Of a DNA stretch of 56,738 nucleotides, positions 35,467 through 44,731 are shown in pieces (within the stretch, counting starts at the first letter, position 1; every line of letters starts with the position of its first letter). Below the pieces are notes generated by a model. The model saw nothing but the letters and a program-made list of their open reading frames with translations, was not told the origin of the DNA and made no database searches. The translations under genes were made by a program, and so were the position numbers. This DNA is from Bacteroidales bacterium. Lineage in GTDB: Bacteria > Bacteroidota > Bacteroidia > Bacteroidales > FEN-979. The stretch covers positions 1 to 56,738 of the forward strand of contig JALNZC010000027.1 of assembly GCA_023229525.1 (NCBI GenBank), given 5' to 3'.

Positions 35467-36426
35467 TTATTTTGTATTTATCATCCAATTTATAATTCCT
35501 GTTGCAATTGCATCGGGATGGTCTTCCTGTAAAAAATGTTTCCCTTTGCCGACATTTAACAAAGTTAATTTTTTAAAGTTTTGTTTCGCATATTCAACAG
35601 CAGGTCTTCGGGTTATCATCCCCGGCGATGCATAGAAAAGAAGAAAAGGTTTGGTCTCACTCATCTTTTTTAATCCTGATGCAACTTTATCTATTTCATC
35701 TGCAAAATCCCCTTTTTCTATGCTTATTCCCTTTTTGGGAAAAGTTGCAGGTCCCGGACCATATAACATGAGCTTTCTTCTTTCAACATCCTTTTCAAAA
35801 GGAGACAAATACCACTTCATTTCACTCATCGATAGTTTCCTCACTACTGCCATTTTCATCATCATCGCAGGAATTTTATTCTTGGTTACTATCATGTTTT
35901 CTGCTCGTTTGTGATTACGCATCATTTTGAACATTATTTTTTGCATCAAAGTCAATTGTTTATACCACCTTTCTGTTGGCATAAATGCAGCTTCAATAAA
36001 TACAATTTGTTTAATGTTTTCAGGATTTTCCACAGCATATTTTAGTCCAAGTAATGAACCAAGATCATTTACGACAAGTGTAATATTTTTAAGGTGCTGA
36101 CAGTCAATAAAACCCTTTACATATTTATATTGTGACCGGATGCTGTAATCCTTGTCAGCGGGAAGGCCAGATTGTCCATAACCTGCTAAATCAAAAGCAA
36201 TTGCTCTGCCTTGTGATGCAACTTTTGGTACGATATTTCTCCACAAATACGAACTTGTCGGAATGCCGTGAAGAAATAAAACAGGGTCACCTCGCCCTTG
36301 TTCGTAATAGTAAATTGGTGTTCCATTTACCATTTGTGTTTTGCCGGTAAAAGGAAAGTCCGCCGATACGTTTGTTTCGGGTTTTTGAGCAAACATGCCC
36401 ATATTTCTGAAATCCGGATGTGCCAT
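35467..36426 (-). CDS. haloalkane dehalogenase-like alpha/beta hydrolase
   Basis: A 319-residue protein closest in layout to haloalkane dehalogenases: HGIPTSSYLWRN, nucleophile Asp in VVNDLGSLLG, acid Glu in IVFIEAAFM and His in GKHFLQEDHPDA. The two residues that hold the halide in characterised enzymes are changed: the Asn of HGNPTSS is Ile here, and the Trp after the nucleophile (DWGS) is Leu. A true dehalogenase is therefore doubtful. It may be an esterase, epoxide hydrolase or other hydrolase. It is coupled to the sigma gene downstream. Confidence 0.8.
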   Translation of the reverse strand: MAHPDFRNMGMFAQKPETNVSADFPFTGKTQMVNGTPIYYYEQGRGDPVLFLHGIPTSSYLWRNIVPKVASQGRAIAFDLAGYGQSGLPADKDYSIRSQYKYVKGFIDCQHLKNITLVVNDLGSLLGLKYAVENPENIKQIVFIEAAFMPTERWYKQLTLMQKIMFKMMRNHKRAENMIVTKNKIPAMMMKMAVVRKLSMSEMKWYLSPFEKDVERRKLMLYGPGPATFPKKGISIEKGDFADEIDKVASGLKKMSETKPFLLFYASPGMITRRPAVEYAKQNFKKLTLLNVGKGKHFLQEDHPDAIATGIINWMINTK

Positions 36427-36627
36427 AGTAATTTTGATTTTTAAAGTTTTTATCTTCTTGTTATTTAATTGTCTTTAATGGTTAGACTGATTAAATGCAA
36501 AAAGTGTGACTGAAAAAATCAAAATTCGGTTAAAGTGTTCGCTTTGTTACAGTTAGCAATACGTGAATGGCAATTACAACGAACGTTCCCGGTCTGGATT
36601 TTAACACCGGTGCAAAAATCCGACAGT

Positions 36628-37287
36628 TTACTTTTTATTTTTCTTGGTTAACGAACCAAGCTTAAAAATAAAACCAAAATTAGTACTTAGATGGTTCCAG
36701 AAATATTGAGTCGCCCAGGAATTATTGTTGACATCAGAGGAACTAAGTTTATAACCGGTCTGCGAGATGACATAATCCAAAGTATAATAGAACCCGAACC
36801 GTTCATTGTAATCAAAAAACAAGTTATAGCCCAGGCCAATCACATTATTGATACACATATCTGTTTCAGTCCAATGATATGGTTGGTTATTTAAAATATG
36901 GGTATCAAAATTTCCCCCAAATCTTAAATACTGGAATGAATAATGAACGAACAGGTTTTCCCGGCCCAACACATTAAATATATAGAATTTATAACCTGCC
37001 ATGGCGCCTAAGCGGGGATTAATGTTGTTATCGTTAAAATATAAGCCCTGGGTACTTAAAGGATAAACAATACCTGCAGAAAACTCATGCTTGCCTGTCC
37101 GCACGTAAGGGGTAAGATAAAACACGGTAATATTTTCCTTAAGATAGTTTTGGTTGGCTGGGAAGTTTGTCAGTGCGCCCGTGATGATCCCAAACTCCTG
37201 TATTTCGCAATCAGATTGAGAAAATAGTCTAAGTGAAAAAATAAGCATAAACTGTGTGGTTAGAAGAATTACCATCAACTTTTTCAT
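36628..37287 (-). CDS. outer-membrane beta-barrel protein
   Basis: A 219-residue secreted protein has a signal peptide (MKKLMVILLTTQFMLIFSLR, cleavage near FSQ) and repeated amphipathic strands with aromatic ends (LFVHYSFQYLRFGGNF, FGFYYTLDYVISQTGYKL). It ends STNFGFIFKLG plus a Lys-rich tail. It is probably an eight- to ten-stranded barrel with no recognised function. Start ATG 37287. Confidence 0.7.
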   Translation of the reverse strand: MKKLMVILLTTQFMLIFSLRLFSQSDCEIQEFGIITGALTNFPANQNYLKENITVFYLTPYVRTGKHEFSAGIVYPLSTQGLYFNDNNINPRLGAMAGYKFYIFNVLGRENLFVHYSFQYLRFGGNFDTHILNNQPYHWTETDMCINNVIGLGYNLFFDYNERFGFYYTLDYVISQTGYKLSSSDVNNNSWATQYFWNHLSTNFGFIFKLGSLTKKNKK

Positions 37288-37325
37288 GTGTTAGCGGTTC
37301 AGTGGTGTGAAATTACTTACATTCA

Positions 37326-37553
37326 TTATTTATTTCTCCTGCTTGTCAGATAACCTATTAACGAATAGACGGCCCCAATGATTATAAGATTAAATACAAA
37401 TTTAATTAAGGTGTCGCTGGCAGAGTGAGACCGGCTGTCGATATCGAGAAACAAATAAACTGCACAGGCAAGCCCAGTCAATGCAATTATCAACCCGATT
37501 ATGGATATCGGAATAAAAAATATTCCACTTCGTTTGAACCAGCGGAATTTCAT
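37326..37553 (-). CDS. small membrane protein
   Basis: A 75-residue protein with two hydrophobic helices (GIFFIPISIIGLIIALTGLA and LIKFVFNLIIIGAVYSLIGY) and basic ends. ATG 37553 (MKFRWFKRSG) is preferred, because a longer frame to 37697 overlaps the end of the dihydrofolate reductase-like gene and has no membrane or domain logic. No known function. Confidence 0.6.
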   Translation of the reverse strand: MKFRWFKRSGIFFIPISIIGLIIALTGLACAVYLFLDIDSRSHSASDTLIKFVFNLIIIGAVYSLIGYLTSRRNK

Positions 37554-37626
37554 TTTGTTGTTATTTGTGGTGAGTAAATTATTGTCATATTTGCATACAT
37601 CATTTTCACTCTCTGATCTAAATCTT

Positions 37627-38199
37627 TCATTTGATGGTTCTATCCATTGGCTCATAACAAAGCAGAACAACTCCACTACCAAAGATTTTGGTTCCAATTA
37701 ACCGCAACCTTAGCGTTAGATGAGGTGAAAACATAGGTTTTCCCTTCCCTATTACCACGGGATTCACATATACCTGGTATTCATCGATCAGGTCGAGCTC
37801 AATAAATGTTGATGCAAGGTTTGGCCCACCCAAAGAGAGATCTTTAGTGGATTGATTCTTTAAGTTGGAAATTTCTTTTGCAATATTTATTCTCACCAGC
37901 CTGGCATTCCATTCAACCTTATCCAGCGTTCTTGAAAAAACAATTTTTGGTTTATCTTTCCAAATATGGGCATATTCTACCATATAATATGGCATCGAAG
38001 GGTCTTTTTCCACGACAGGCCAGGCAGCCGCCATATTCTCATAAGTCCTGCGTCCATAAATATGTGCTTCCCTGGTACTTTCAAGTTCATTGAAATATCT
38101 ATGTATTTCCTCATCAACCACATGCCAGTCAAGTTCCTTGTTCGGTCCCTCAATGAAACCATCGAGGGATACCATTTGTGAATATATTACTTTTTTCAT
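37627..38199 (-). CDS. dihydrofolate reductase-family (RibD C-like) protein
   Basis: A 190-residue protein of the RibD-C/dihydrofolate-reductase-like superfamily: YSQMVSLDGFIEGPNKELDW, then IYGRRTYENMAAAWP, the NADPH-binding SLGGPNLASTFIELDLIDEY, and PVVIGKGKPMF. This group is unlike housekeeping FolA and its substrate is usually unknown. It lies in a minus-strand series of accessory genes. Start ATG 38199. Confidence 0.9.
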   Translation of the reverse strand: MKKVIYSQMVSLDGFIEGPNKELDWHVVDEEIHRYFNELESTREAHIYGRRTYENMAAAWPVVEKDPSMPYYMVEYAHIWKDKPKIVFSRTLDKVEWNARLVRINIAKEISNLKNQSTKDLSLGGPNLASTFIELDLIDEYQVYVNPVVIGKGKPMFSPHLTLRLRLIGTKIFGSGVVLLCYEPMDRTIK

Positions 38200-38245
38200 A
38201 AAGTATTCTTTATAAGAGTAATTTATAATGGCAGGTGCTCGTGTT

Positions 38246-39007
38246 CTATTTTTTAATCATCTTATAAATCATAAAATTACTGGTTTCTTCATCAAATCGG
38301 TTATATGAATAATCTCCATAAGTTTCAACGATTTCTAATCCTGAATCCTTTATCATATCTCTTAATTCAGCATCAGAAATGGGTTTGAAATTTATTTCAA
38401 GAAACCGTTTTTCTATCATAATATTAGTCGAATCATAGATTTCATAGAATTGGAATCCAGAAACAACCTTGTCGTATTGACTATATTGGTTCATGTATGA
38501 AATAATCATTCGTCTATTTCTTTCAATCGGGAATTCTCCAATAATTCTTGTTTCCCCATCTGCTAATGCTAACCGGGTTTTAGGATTCTGAAGAGTTAAA
38601 ATAAAAACACCATTCTTCTCAAGGTGAAATGAAATTGATTTTAATGCTTTACATTGCAAATCTGTGGATAATATCTCAGTTATCGAATGAAATGGTAATA
38701 AAATCAATTCGAATTTTTTCTTCAAATCCAGATTAGTTACATCCATTTCAACCAGATCGACGGGGTAGTTTTTATTTTTAATTTTCCTTGCAAAGTAATC
38801 CAACATTCCCTTGGAATAGTCAACACACGTCATGATCTTCCCTGATTCAAGGAGTGGAATTGAAACTCTTCCGGTTCCGCACATGAGCTCCAATATTTCT
38901 TTCTTATAACTTTCAGTCTCTTTTAGAAAAAAGTGAATATCAAAATCCACATTTACATGAAAGTCATATAGGTCAGCAACTTTATCAAATTTAATCGATT
39001 CTCTCAT
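38246..39007 (-). CDS. class I SAM-dependent methyltransferase
   Basis: A 253-residue methyltransferase with motif I ILELMCGTGRVSIPLLESG, motif II CVDYSKGMLDYFARKI and the acidic DLVEMDVTNLDL. Its specificity cannot be read. The N-terminal YDFHVNVDFDIHFFLKE is typical of small-molecule or toxin-type methyltransferases. It follows the BtrH-like gene by 50 bases. Start ATG 39007. Confidence 0.88.
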   Translation of the reverse strand: MRESIKFDKVADLYDFHVNVDFDIHFFLKETESYKKEILELMCGTGRVSIPLLESGKIMTCVDYSKGMLDYFARKIKNKNYPVDLVEMDVTNLDLKKKFELILLPFHSITEILSTDLQCKALKSISFHLEKNGVFILTLQNPKTRLALADGETRIIGEFPIERNRRMIISYMNQYSQYDKVVSGFQFYEIYDSTNIMIEKRFLEINFKPISDAELRDMIKDSGLEIVETYGDYSYNRFDEETSNFMIYKMIKK

Positions 39008-39057
39008 CGTATAAGTATGTTTTTAGCATGAATCCCAAAGTTACCGTTGTGTGCTGC

Positions 39058-40038
39058 CTATATGGCAGCCAATACTTCCATTGCACTTTTTTCTTTTATC
39101 GATATGGTTTTTAAAATGTCTGATGCTTGTTGAATGTATTTAAAATCTTTTGTTTGGCTCACTTTTTCAAATGAGTCTGAAACCATTTTCCAAAGAGTTG
39201 CAATCTCTATAAATGCTTCATGACTTTGTTTCAATTTTTCATATTGAAGCAATTCATAACTTTCTTTTAAGAAATCCCGGTATAGATTTCTGAATAAAGA
39301 TCCTCCCGTTCCTCCTCTTTCCATAAGTAATGCAGTAGTCTTAAATTCATTTTCTATGTCTTTACTGGTCTTGAACCATTTAATGATCTCGGAGCTGGTC
39401 TTTAAAATTCCTTTGTAACCAATATTTGAAATTGGCGGATGTAAATATTCGTTCGCATTATTCCTGATAGCAATAACAACCGTAGAATTTAAATCAAATT
39501 TCTTATTTGTTTTGTGAATTGTATAATACAAATTCTTTGACGACATCGGACCTTTTTCCGCTCTCGCCAGTGCTAAACTTTTCAACGAGGTTTTAACTTT
39601 TCCTCCTTGCTGTTTGGTGTCAACCAAATATGCAAAATCCTTATCGTAACTATAAAGAGCAGCATAATGTCCTGCAAAATGGAAAGGTCTCGAAAAATAT
39701 TCGAGATGATAGCAGTCTAGTTTTAAACCAACTACTTGTCCTTTATCAATTAACTCTTTTACATTACCCCAGGCTTTTTGCTGTGAAGAAGTTTCTTTTA
39801 CAGTCAATTCAAGATTTAGATTTCTTGCAATATTTTCTGTCAGTGCGTCTGGCTTTATCCGTCCTCCGATGAAAGGGCAGTCCATTGATTTCATATTCCA
39901 AAAAATGAATCCAAGACCTTCTCCCAGTCCAAAGAGCATCGGTTCTGAAAGTTCAATATCCAGTTGTCGTAATATAGTCCCTGTAGCGGTTGTTTCGCAG
40001 TGTTGCCCATCAAATGGTTTAATTTGCTCCCTTATCAT
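39058..40038 (-). CDS. BtrH/DUF4872-type acyltransferase-like protein
   Basis: A 326-residue protein has the BtrH N-terminal (papain-like) fold: a Cys in FDGQHCETTATGTIL, a His in FHFAGHYAALYSYD, and an acidic residue in FAYLVDTKQQGG. A C-terminal helical DUF4872-like domain has SLFRNLYRDFLKESYELL. BtrH transfers an acyl group in butirosin synthesis; most relatives are uncharacterised. The catalytic set looks complete. No carrier protein is adjacent. Start ATG 40038. Confidence 0.8.
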   Translation of the reverse strand: MIREQIKPFDGQHCETTATGTILRQLDIELSEPMLFGLGEGLGFIFWNMKSMDCPFIGGRIKPDALTENIARNLNLELTVKETSSQQKAWGNVKELIDKGQVVGLKLDCYHLEYFSRPFHFAGHYAALYSYDKDFAYLVDTKQQGGKVKTSLKSLALARAEKGPMSSKNLYYTIHKTNKKFDLNSTVVIAIRNNANEYLHPPISNIGYKGILKTSSEIIKWFKTSKDIENEFKTTALLMERGGTGGSLFRNLYRDFLKESYELLQYEKLKQSHEAFIEIATLWKMVSDSFEKVSQTKDFKYIQQASDILKTISIKEKSAMEVLAAI

Positions 40039-40102
40039 ATTCGTTTCCCATTAATACCTTTGTTTATCTTTATTTTTTCGTGGTACTTCTCAATTCCAAT
40101 TT

Positions 40103-40492
40103 TCATTTATCATGAAAGTGTTTTATAATCAAACTTGCAATAAATGATTCAAAAATACTTAAAGGGATAACATATAATAACAGACCGCTTGGCAATACAC
40201 CCAAATTCCCAATTACTACCCACATCATTGGAAAGGCTACAAACCATGACAAAAAAGTTGTATGAAGCAAGGAAAATTTTTTAGCGATAATAAAAATAGA
40301 AATTGCAAATAATAACGACCAAACTCCCCAGATAGCCCCATTAATTGGAGCAGAAGGAAAGTTAAGTCCAAGGTCTTGGTAATGTTTTGTCCAAAACGAT
40401 TTTACTAAAAATTCATTTCTGACAAATTCCGAGATACTTATCCAAATTGTTGCTAACAATACGGGGAAGATTACTTTTTTTAGATGTTTCAT
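40103..40492 (-). CDS. four-helix membrane protein
   Basis: A 129-residue protein starting MKHLKKVIFPVLLATIW with four hydrophobic helices, for example GAIWGVWSLLFAISIFIIAK and LPSGLLLYVIPLSIFESFIA. No family was recognised. ATG 40492 is preferred to 40522 because it precedes the first helix by a short basic stretch. It lies between a GNAT and the BtrH-like gene, on the same strand. Confidence 0.6.
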   Translation of the reverse strand: MKHLKKVIFPVLLATIWISISEFVRNEFLVKSFWTKHYQDLGLNFPSAPINGAIWGVWSLLFAISIFIIAKKFSLLHTTFLSWFVAFPMMWVVIGNLGVLPSGLLLYVIPLSIFESFIASLIIKHFHDK

Positions 40493-40547
40493 CTCATCTG
40501 AATTAATTTGTTTAATAATCAATTTGATTTTTTTTCTAACACTTTCT

Positions 40548-41036
40548 TCATAAAATTAGTTCAAAAAATAATACATTTTTTACGGGATTATATCGATAGG
40601 ATTCAATGGGATTAAAACCTTTGCTTCGATATAACTTAACTGCCGATTTCATTGATTCCATTGTATCAAGCCTGATTTTTGTATAATTTAGTTGTTTGGC
40701 GAGGTTTATTGCCCGGTTTAATAAATGTTCTCCCAGTCCTTTATGACGGTGTGATTCTTTAACATACATCCGTTTTAATTCTGCAATTTGTTGCTCTGAT
40801 TTTCTAATTCCGACGCACCCTACAAATTCACCCGAATCGATTTCCTTAATTAAAATTATCCCACCACAAGGCCTGTTATACATTGAATTTAATTCTATCA
40901 ATTCATTTTCGAAATTTTGAAAGCATAAGTTAAAATTCAGCGAATTTGCATATTCAATAAATAGTTCCTTTGCGATTGAAAACTCCCTGTCGTCAGATGC
41001 CAAAATAAATTCATATTTACCGATGTTGTCATTCAT
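40548..41036 (-). CDS. GNAT N-acetyltransferase
   Basis: A 162-residue GNAT protein with IKEIDSGEFVGCVGIRK, the acetyl-CoA loop HRHKGLGEHLLNRAINLAKQ and YTKIRLDTMESMKSAVKLYR. ATG 41036 overlaps the end of a 37-codon frame, so the longer version from 41099 is unlikely. It would acetylate a small amine. It lies between an ABC exporter and a membrane protein. Confidence 0.88.
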   Translation of the reverse strand: MNDNIGKYEFILASDDREFSIAKELFIEYANSLNFNLCFQNFENELIELNSMYNRPCGGIILIKEIDSGEFVGCVGIRKSEQQIAELKRMYVKESHRHKGLGEHLLNRAINLAKQLNYTKIRLDTMESMKSAVKLYRSKGFNPIESYRYNPVKNVLFFELIL

Positions 41037-41142
41037 TACAAAATTCCTTTCCACTTGCGTCGCGTTTCGCTTGTGAATCCATTGGTACTTTAATCCCAAT
41101 TAATCTTAACTTGGTTTGAAGTATTTGATACCATTGTTTCAT
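41029..41142 (-). CDS. possible short leader ORF before the GNAT gene
   Basis: A short frame of 37 codons runs from ATG 41142 to TGA 41031-41029, starting MKQWYQILQTKLRLIGIKVP and ending KEFCNE. Its stop overlaps the GNAT start. No homology is recognised. It might be a coupled leader peptide, the decayed tail of a lost gene, or chance. Confidence 0.25.
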   Translation of the reverse strand: MKQWYQILQTKLRLIGIKVPMDSQAKRDASGKEFCNE

Positions 41143-41230
41143 ATTTGTTCATCCTCTGTTAAACATGTGAATCTCCGTTTATTTTCTGCATTTTATGATA
41201 TATCCTAAATCTCATATTTTTATTTTCGAT

Positions 41231-42397
41231 TTAAGTCAGTTTCAGATGTCTTTGTTTAAAAATAATTCCCCCGGTTAAAAAGTACAATACTGTAAGTATA
41301 ATTATTGAAACAATTTCGGGAATAATGCTTGACACATCCATATTCATGATGAGCGTTTTGTTCAAAGCCGAAATAGCATGAGTCGGTGTCATTAACCCCT
41401 GAATATTAATTGGGTAACCAGCAACAGTAAACAATGTTTCACTGTTCAGAGGGAATGCTGCTCCTGTGAAGAACATAAATAGAAACATCGGGAAATTGCC
41501 AACAACCAGTACTTCATTGGTTGATTTGGTTACTGCAGCAATGATAAGACTAAATGAAATAATCGACAAACTGGTTAAACTTGCGATAATGATCATGATT
41601 AGGATAGACCCTGTGTAATGAAACCCCAGTAGGATTGCAGTCAGAAGTGTAAGTAAAACAGAAATAATACCGACTATTAATTGCACAGTGCTAATACCTC
41701 CTAAGAACTCAAAAGCGGTGAGTTTAGAAAGTTTCAACCGTATAATGGTTTTATTTTCAATTTCTGATACAAATGCTATACTTGCTGTGAACATAAGCAT
41801 GATTAAGGAAACAATAAGTATTCCGGGTACAATCATGTCAAAACCGGTAATCGTAGCCGATATACCCAATGCAGTTTCTTTCACGTCAATAATTCTTTTT
41901 TTAGGGTTTGTTTGAAGGGCATATTCGTTTAATAATTCATTTGCCCATATAGCGCTTATCAGGTAATTGGTGTTGGTTAAATCCCCTATAAATTCAACCT
42001 TGGCCGCAGCCGTGCTGTCATTTGCTTTTCTGTTCTCAATCGTTTGAGAAAACGAATTATCAATTACAATCAACGCATCCGCTTTTTTGTTCTTTAACCT
42101 TTCGATGCCGGTTATTTTGTCAGTTACCTCATCGACAGTAAAAGGTATTGTAATTGTATCCGCTTTTGACCTTTTTAAATAAGCCAATAAGTGATTCCCT
42201 TGGTTGATATGTTGACCATTTATCATTACACCCTTATCGTTATTGGCAACAAGAACGGTATACTGGGGTTTTGATGTTTCCAATATAAGGAAATAGACAA
42301 AAATGAAAAAAGGCCCCATGGATAATGATAGTATAAGCACCCAGAAGCTTCGCATTTGCTCTCTCAGACTTTTTGTAATTATGTTGATTATTTTCAT
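41231..42397 (-). CDS. ABC-2 type transporter permease
   Basis: A 388-residue inner-membrane permease. One helix near residues 18-40 is followed by a large extracytoplasmic domain and then five or six helices (VPGILIVSLIMLMFTASIAF, ILIMIIIASLTSLSIISFSL). This matches the ABC-2/YhgE-like export permeases, in which the first helix and soluble loop come before the core. It overlaps the ATP-binding gene by four bases (ATGA), so the two form one exporter. The substrate may be a lipid, sugar or drug. Confidence 0.9.
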   Translation of the reverse strand: MKIINIITKSLREQMRSFWVLILSLSMGPFFIFVYFLILETSKPQYTVLVANNDKGVMINGQHINQGNHLLAYLKRSKADTITIPFTVDEVTDKITGIERLKNKKADALIVIDNSFSQTIENRKANDSTAAAKVEFIGDLTNTNYLISAIWANELLNEYALQTNPKKRIIDVKETALGISATITGFDMIVPGILIVSLIMLMFTASIAFVSEIENKTIIRLKLSKLTAFEFLGGISTVQLIVGIISVLLTLLTAILLGFHYTGSILIMIIIASLTSLSIISFSLIIAAVTKSTNEVLVVGNFPMFLFMFFTGAAFPLNSETLFTVAGYPINIQGLMTPTHAISALNKTLIMNMDVSSIIPEIVSIIILTVLYFLTGGIIFKQRHLKLT

Positions 42398-43311
42398 TGG
42401 CGTAAAGTTCTTCCGGTTAAATGAATAAATACATCTTCAAGGGTGTTTTCGCGAAGCTTAATTTCAGAAATTATTAACCCGCTATTTTCAGCTAAATGCT
42501 TTATCGCCGGCAACTGTTCAATAATATTCAAGTGCTTTATCAGCACCGATTCGGCATTTATTTTAACATTCATGGAAAGCATTGCAATATTTTCGGCAAA
42601 CCGGTTCATCGTTTTTTCATTGCTTTGTTCTAAAACAAGTTCAAGAATATCACCTTCGCCCACTGTCCGTTTGAGGTTTTGTGGAGTATCCAGTAAAAGC
42701 AATTTCCCATGATCGATTATTGCGACCCTGTCAGCCAAACGGTCAGCTTCGTCCATATTGTGAGTGGTTAGGATAATCGTTTTCTCTTTACCGAAGGTTT
42801 TTATAAAATCACGTACTAAAATCCTCGTTTGGGGGTCTAAACCAGCTTCCGGTTCGTCAAGAATAAGTATCTCAGGATCATGAATTAAGGCAAGACAGAT
42901 ATTAAGACGGCGTTTCATGCCACCCGATAAGTTACATGCTCTTACCCTGGTTTTGTCTTCCAATCCCAACAAACCCAATAACTCAATAGCCCTGTTTTTT
43001 ATTGACTTTGACGAATGCCCATAAATTTGACCAATGAATATTAATTGCTCCAGACAAGTCAATTTAGGATAAAAAATATTTTCTTGCGGACAATATCCAA
43101 TTAGAGATTTCCTGTCTTTCCCAAGATGATCAAAAGTAATTTTCCCTTCAGAAGGTGGCAATAATCCACAAATCATATTGATTGTGGTTGTTTTTCCAGC
43201 TCCGTTCGGACCCAGTAAAGCAAATATTTCATTTCTGGAAATTTCAAAATTTAATCCGTCAACAGCAGTGAATTCTCCGAATCTTTTTTTTAATCCTTCT
43301 ATTTTTATCAT
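42394..43311 (-). CDS. ABC transporter ATP-binding protein
   Basis: A 305-residue ATPase with Walker A LLGPNGAGKTTTINMI, signature NLSGGMKRRLNICLALI, Walker B ILILDEPEAGLD and a switch His in IILTTHNMDEAD. The C-terminal extension of about 80 residues is typical of the DrrA/CcmA-like branch. ATG 43311 (MIKIEGLKKRF) is preferred; a longer frame to 43494 would overlap the radical SAM gene by 130 bases. It pairs with the permease that follows. Confidence 0.93.
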   Translation of the reverse strand: MIKIEGLKKRFGEFTAVDGLNFEISRNEIFALLGPNGAGKTTTINMICGLLPPSEGKITFDHLGKDRKSLIGYCPQENIFYPKLTCLEQLIFIGQIYGHSSKSIKNRAIELLGLLGLEDKTRVRACNLSGGMKRRLNICLALIHDPEILILDEPEAGLDPQTRILVRDFIKTFGKEKTIILTTHNMDEADRLADRVAIIDHGKLLLLDTPQNLKRTVGEGDILELVLEQSNEKTMNRFAENIAMLSMNVKINAESVLIKHLNIIEQLPAIKHLAENSGLIISEIKLRENTLEDVFIHLTGRTLRQ

Positions 43312-43363
43312 TGTTTCCAATTGTGCCAGTTTTGTGGGGAAGTGATTATACCATATAAGATTA

Positions 43364-44383
43364 TTATGACTGTTGAATATTACGAACACAAGTATCGCAA
43401 AACAGACCTTTTGAATCATATCCCGGACCGCTTTTAATAATCCTTCTTGATTCCTGAAATTCCTGATTGTTCCAAATTCGATCAAAAGGCTCATTCAGTA
43501 AATTGTCATAGGCAATTTTTCCCTGATAATCGTAACAACATGGAACCACATTACCATTCCAATGAAACGCCAATGTTGACCACAGGTGTTTGCAGTCGGA
43601 TCTTTTTGACAAGGGAGTAGATTTTGGCAAGTGGTATTTTTTATCAGAGGAATCAAAACTCTCATTTTCAGTGTATGCGGGCAGAAAAACGATATTGTCA
43701 ATTCCCAATTCTCTTGCCAGTTTCTTTGCGTCATTTATCTCATGTTCATTATGTTTAAAAACAAGAAACTGCCATTCAATAAAAGGGGTTGAACTGCGCA
43801 TTTCTTTTTTTAATGAAATCAGACCCCTGAGATTATTCAGCACCACTTCGAAAGATCCTCCAATTCTGTACTTCTGATAAGATTCTTCGGATATGCCATC
43901 AATAGATAAAACAAGATTATCAAGTTTACTTAAAATAATTTTCCGGGACATCTCATGGGTCAGCAGACTTCCATTTGTTGTGACCACTGTAAATATCCGG
44001 TTTTCATGTGCTGCCTTGATTATTTCGGGCAGGTCTTTATTCATCAAAGGCTCCCCCCATCCATGCATGGTGATGAGATAGGTATATTTCCCAATCTGTT
44101 TGAAAATTTTGTCATACAATTCAAACGGTGCAAATCCCCCTGCCCGGGTAGATCTCTTTCCTGTAGGGCAAAAGAGGCATTGATAAGGACAAAGGTTGGT
44201 AGGTTCCGAATTGATAAGATAGGGCTTTGATGATACTTTAATTTTCTTGGTCCTTCTTTCATATTCACTATAAACGAGATTGGATAGTTTTATGGGACTG
44301 TTATACTTCGTGAATGCAAGTAAATGAGCATATCTCAATTTTTCGTACAATATTTTCTTTAATATCAGTAATACGATCCTCAC
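43364..44383 (-). CDS. radical SAM protein with SPASM-type C-terminus
   Basis: A 339-residue radical SAM enzyme with the 4Fe-4S motif CPYQCLFC (Cys65, 69, 72), MHGWGEPLMNKDLPEI and VVTTNGSLLT. A C-terminal Cys-rich stretch (NGNVVPCCYDYQGK, then FCDTCVRN) is the pattern of SPASM or twitch auxiliary clusters. Related enzymes modify peptides or sugars. It lies between a VOC-like gene and an ABC exporter, all on the minus strand, and no precursor peptide gene was seen. ATG 44383. Confidence 0.9.
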   Translation of the reverse strand: MRIVLLILKKILYEKLRYAHLLAFTKYNSPIKLSNLVYSEYERRTKKIKVSSKPYLINSEPTNLCPYQCLFCPTGKRSTRAGGFAPFELYDKIFKQIGKYTYLITMHGWGEPLMNKDLPEIIKAAHENRIFTVVTTNGSLLTHEMSRKIILSKLDNLVLSIDGISEESYQKYRIGGSFEVVLNNLRGLISLKKEMRSSTPFIEWQFLVFKHNEHEINDAKKLARELGIDNIVFLPAYTENESFDSSDKKYHLPKSTPLSKRSDCKHLWSTLAFHWNGNVVPCCYDYQGKIAYDNLLNEPFDRIWNNQEFQESRRIIKSGPGYDSKGLFCDTCVRNIQQS

Positions 44384-44402
44384 AAATAATCCGGTTTTTG
44401 AA

Positions 44403-44729
44403 TCATTTTTTTGTCTGGATAAATTCTATTGGTGCACCATTTTCTTCAATAAATGCAACAAGATTCCCTTCCGACGGACTATTTGGTTCAATAATTACAT
44501 GCTTCCCCTTGATGGCTTCATAAATATCATCAACTTCAAAAGCGACATGTGGAAGTGTTTTTACAATTTCCGGCAATTTACAATCCTTTTCGTATCTCAT
44601 CCACTCAATACCATATTCACTTTTTTCGTAACCATAATGATGAACTTTATAATCACTTAAGTAAATCTCACCAGGGATGGGTTTGTCTGTCGGAATACCG
44701 AGATGGTGATATTTTAACTTTCTTTTCAT
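44403..44729 (-). CDS. VOC-like small protein
   Basis: A 108-residue protein with a VOC-like pattern (KYHHLGIPTDKPIPGE, LPHVAFEVDDIYEAIKG, AFIEENGAPIEFIQTK). The second His/Glu pair resembles glyoxalase metal positions. Length is about that of one VOC domain. Substrate unknown. ATG 44729 is preferred; ATG 44735 also in frame. A remnant of a different gene lies immediately upstream. Confidence 0.75.
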   Translation of the reverse strand: MKRKLKYHHLGIPTDKPIPGEIYLSDYKVHHYGYEKSEYGIEWMRYEKDCKLPEIVKTLPHVAFEVDDIYEAIKGKHVIIEPNSPSEGNLVAFIEENGAPIEFIQTKK

Positions 44730-44731
44730 AT

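Noticed and set aside
37326..37697. 123-residue form of the small membrane protein
   Set aside because: The extra N-terminus overlaps the end of the dihydrofolate reductase-like gene and is not family-like.
41029..41142. Precursor peptide for the radical SAM enzyme
   Set aside because: The short frame lies beyond the exporter genes, lacks a recognisable leader and core, and more probably reflects chance or a leader of the GNAT gene.
42394..43494. Long form of the ABC ATPase
   Set aside because: The first 61 residues overlap the radical SAM gene and do not resemble an ATPase; the real start is ATG 43311.
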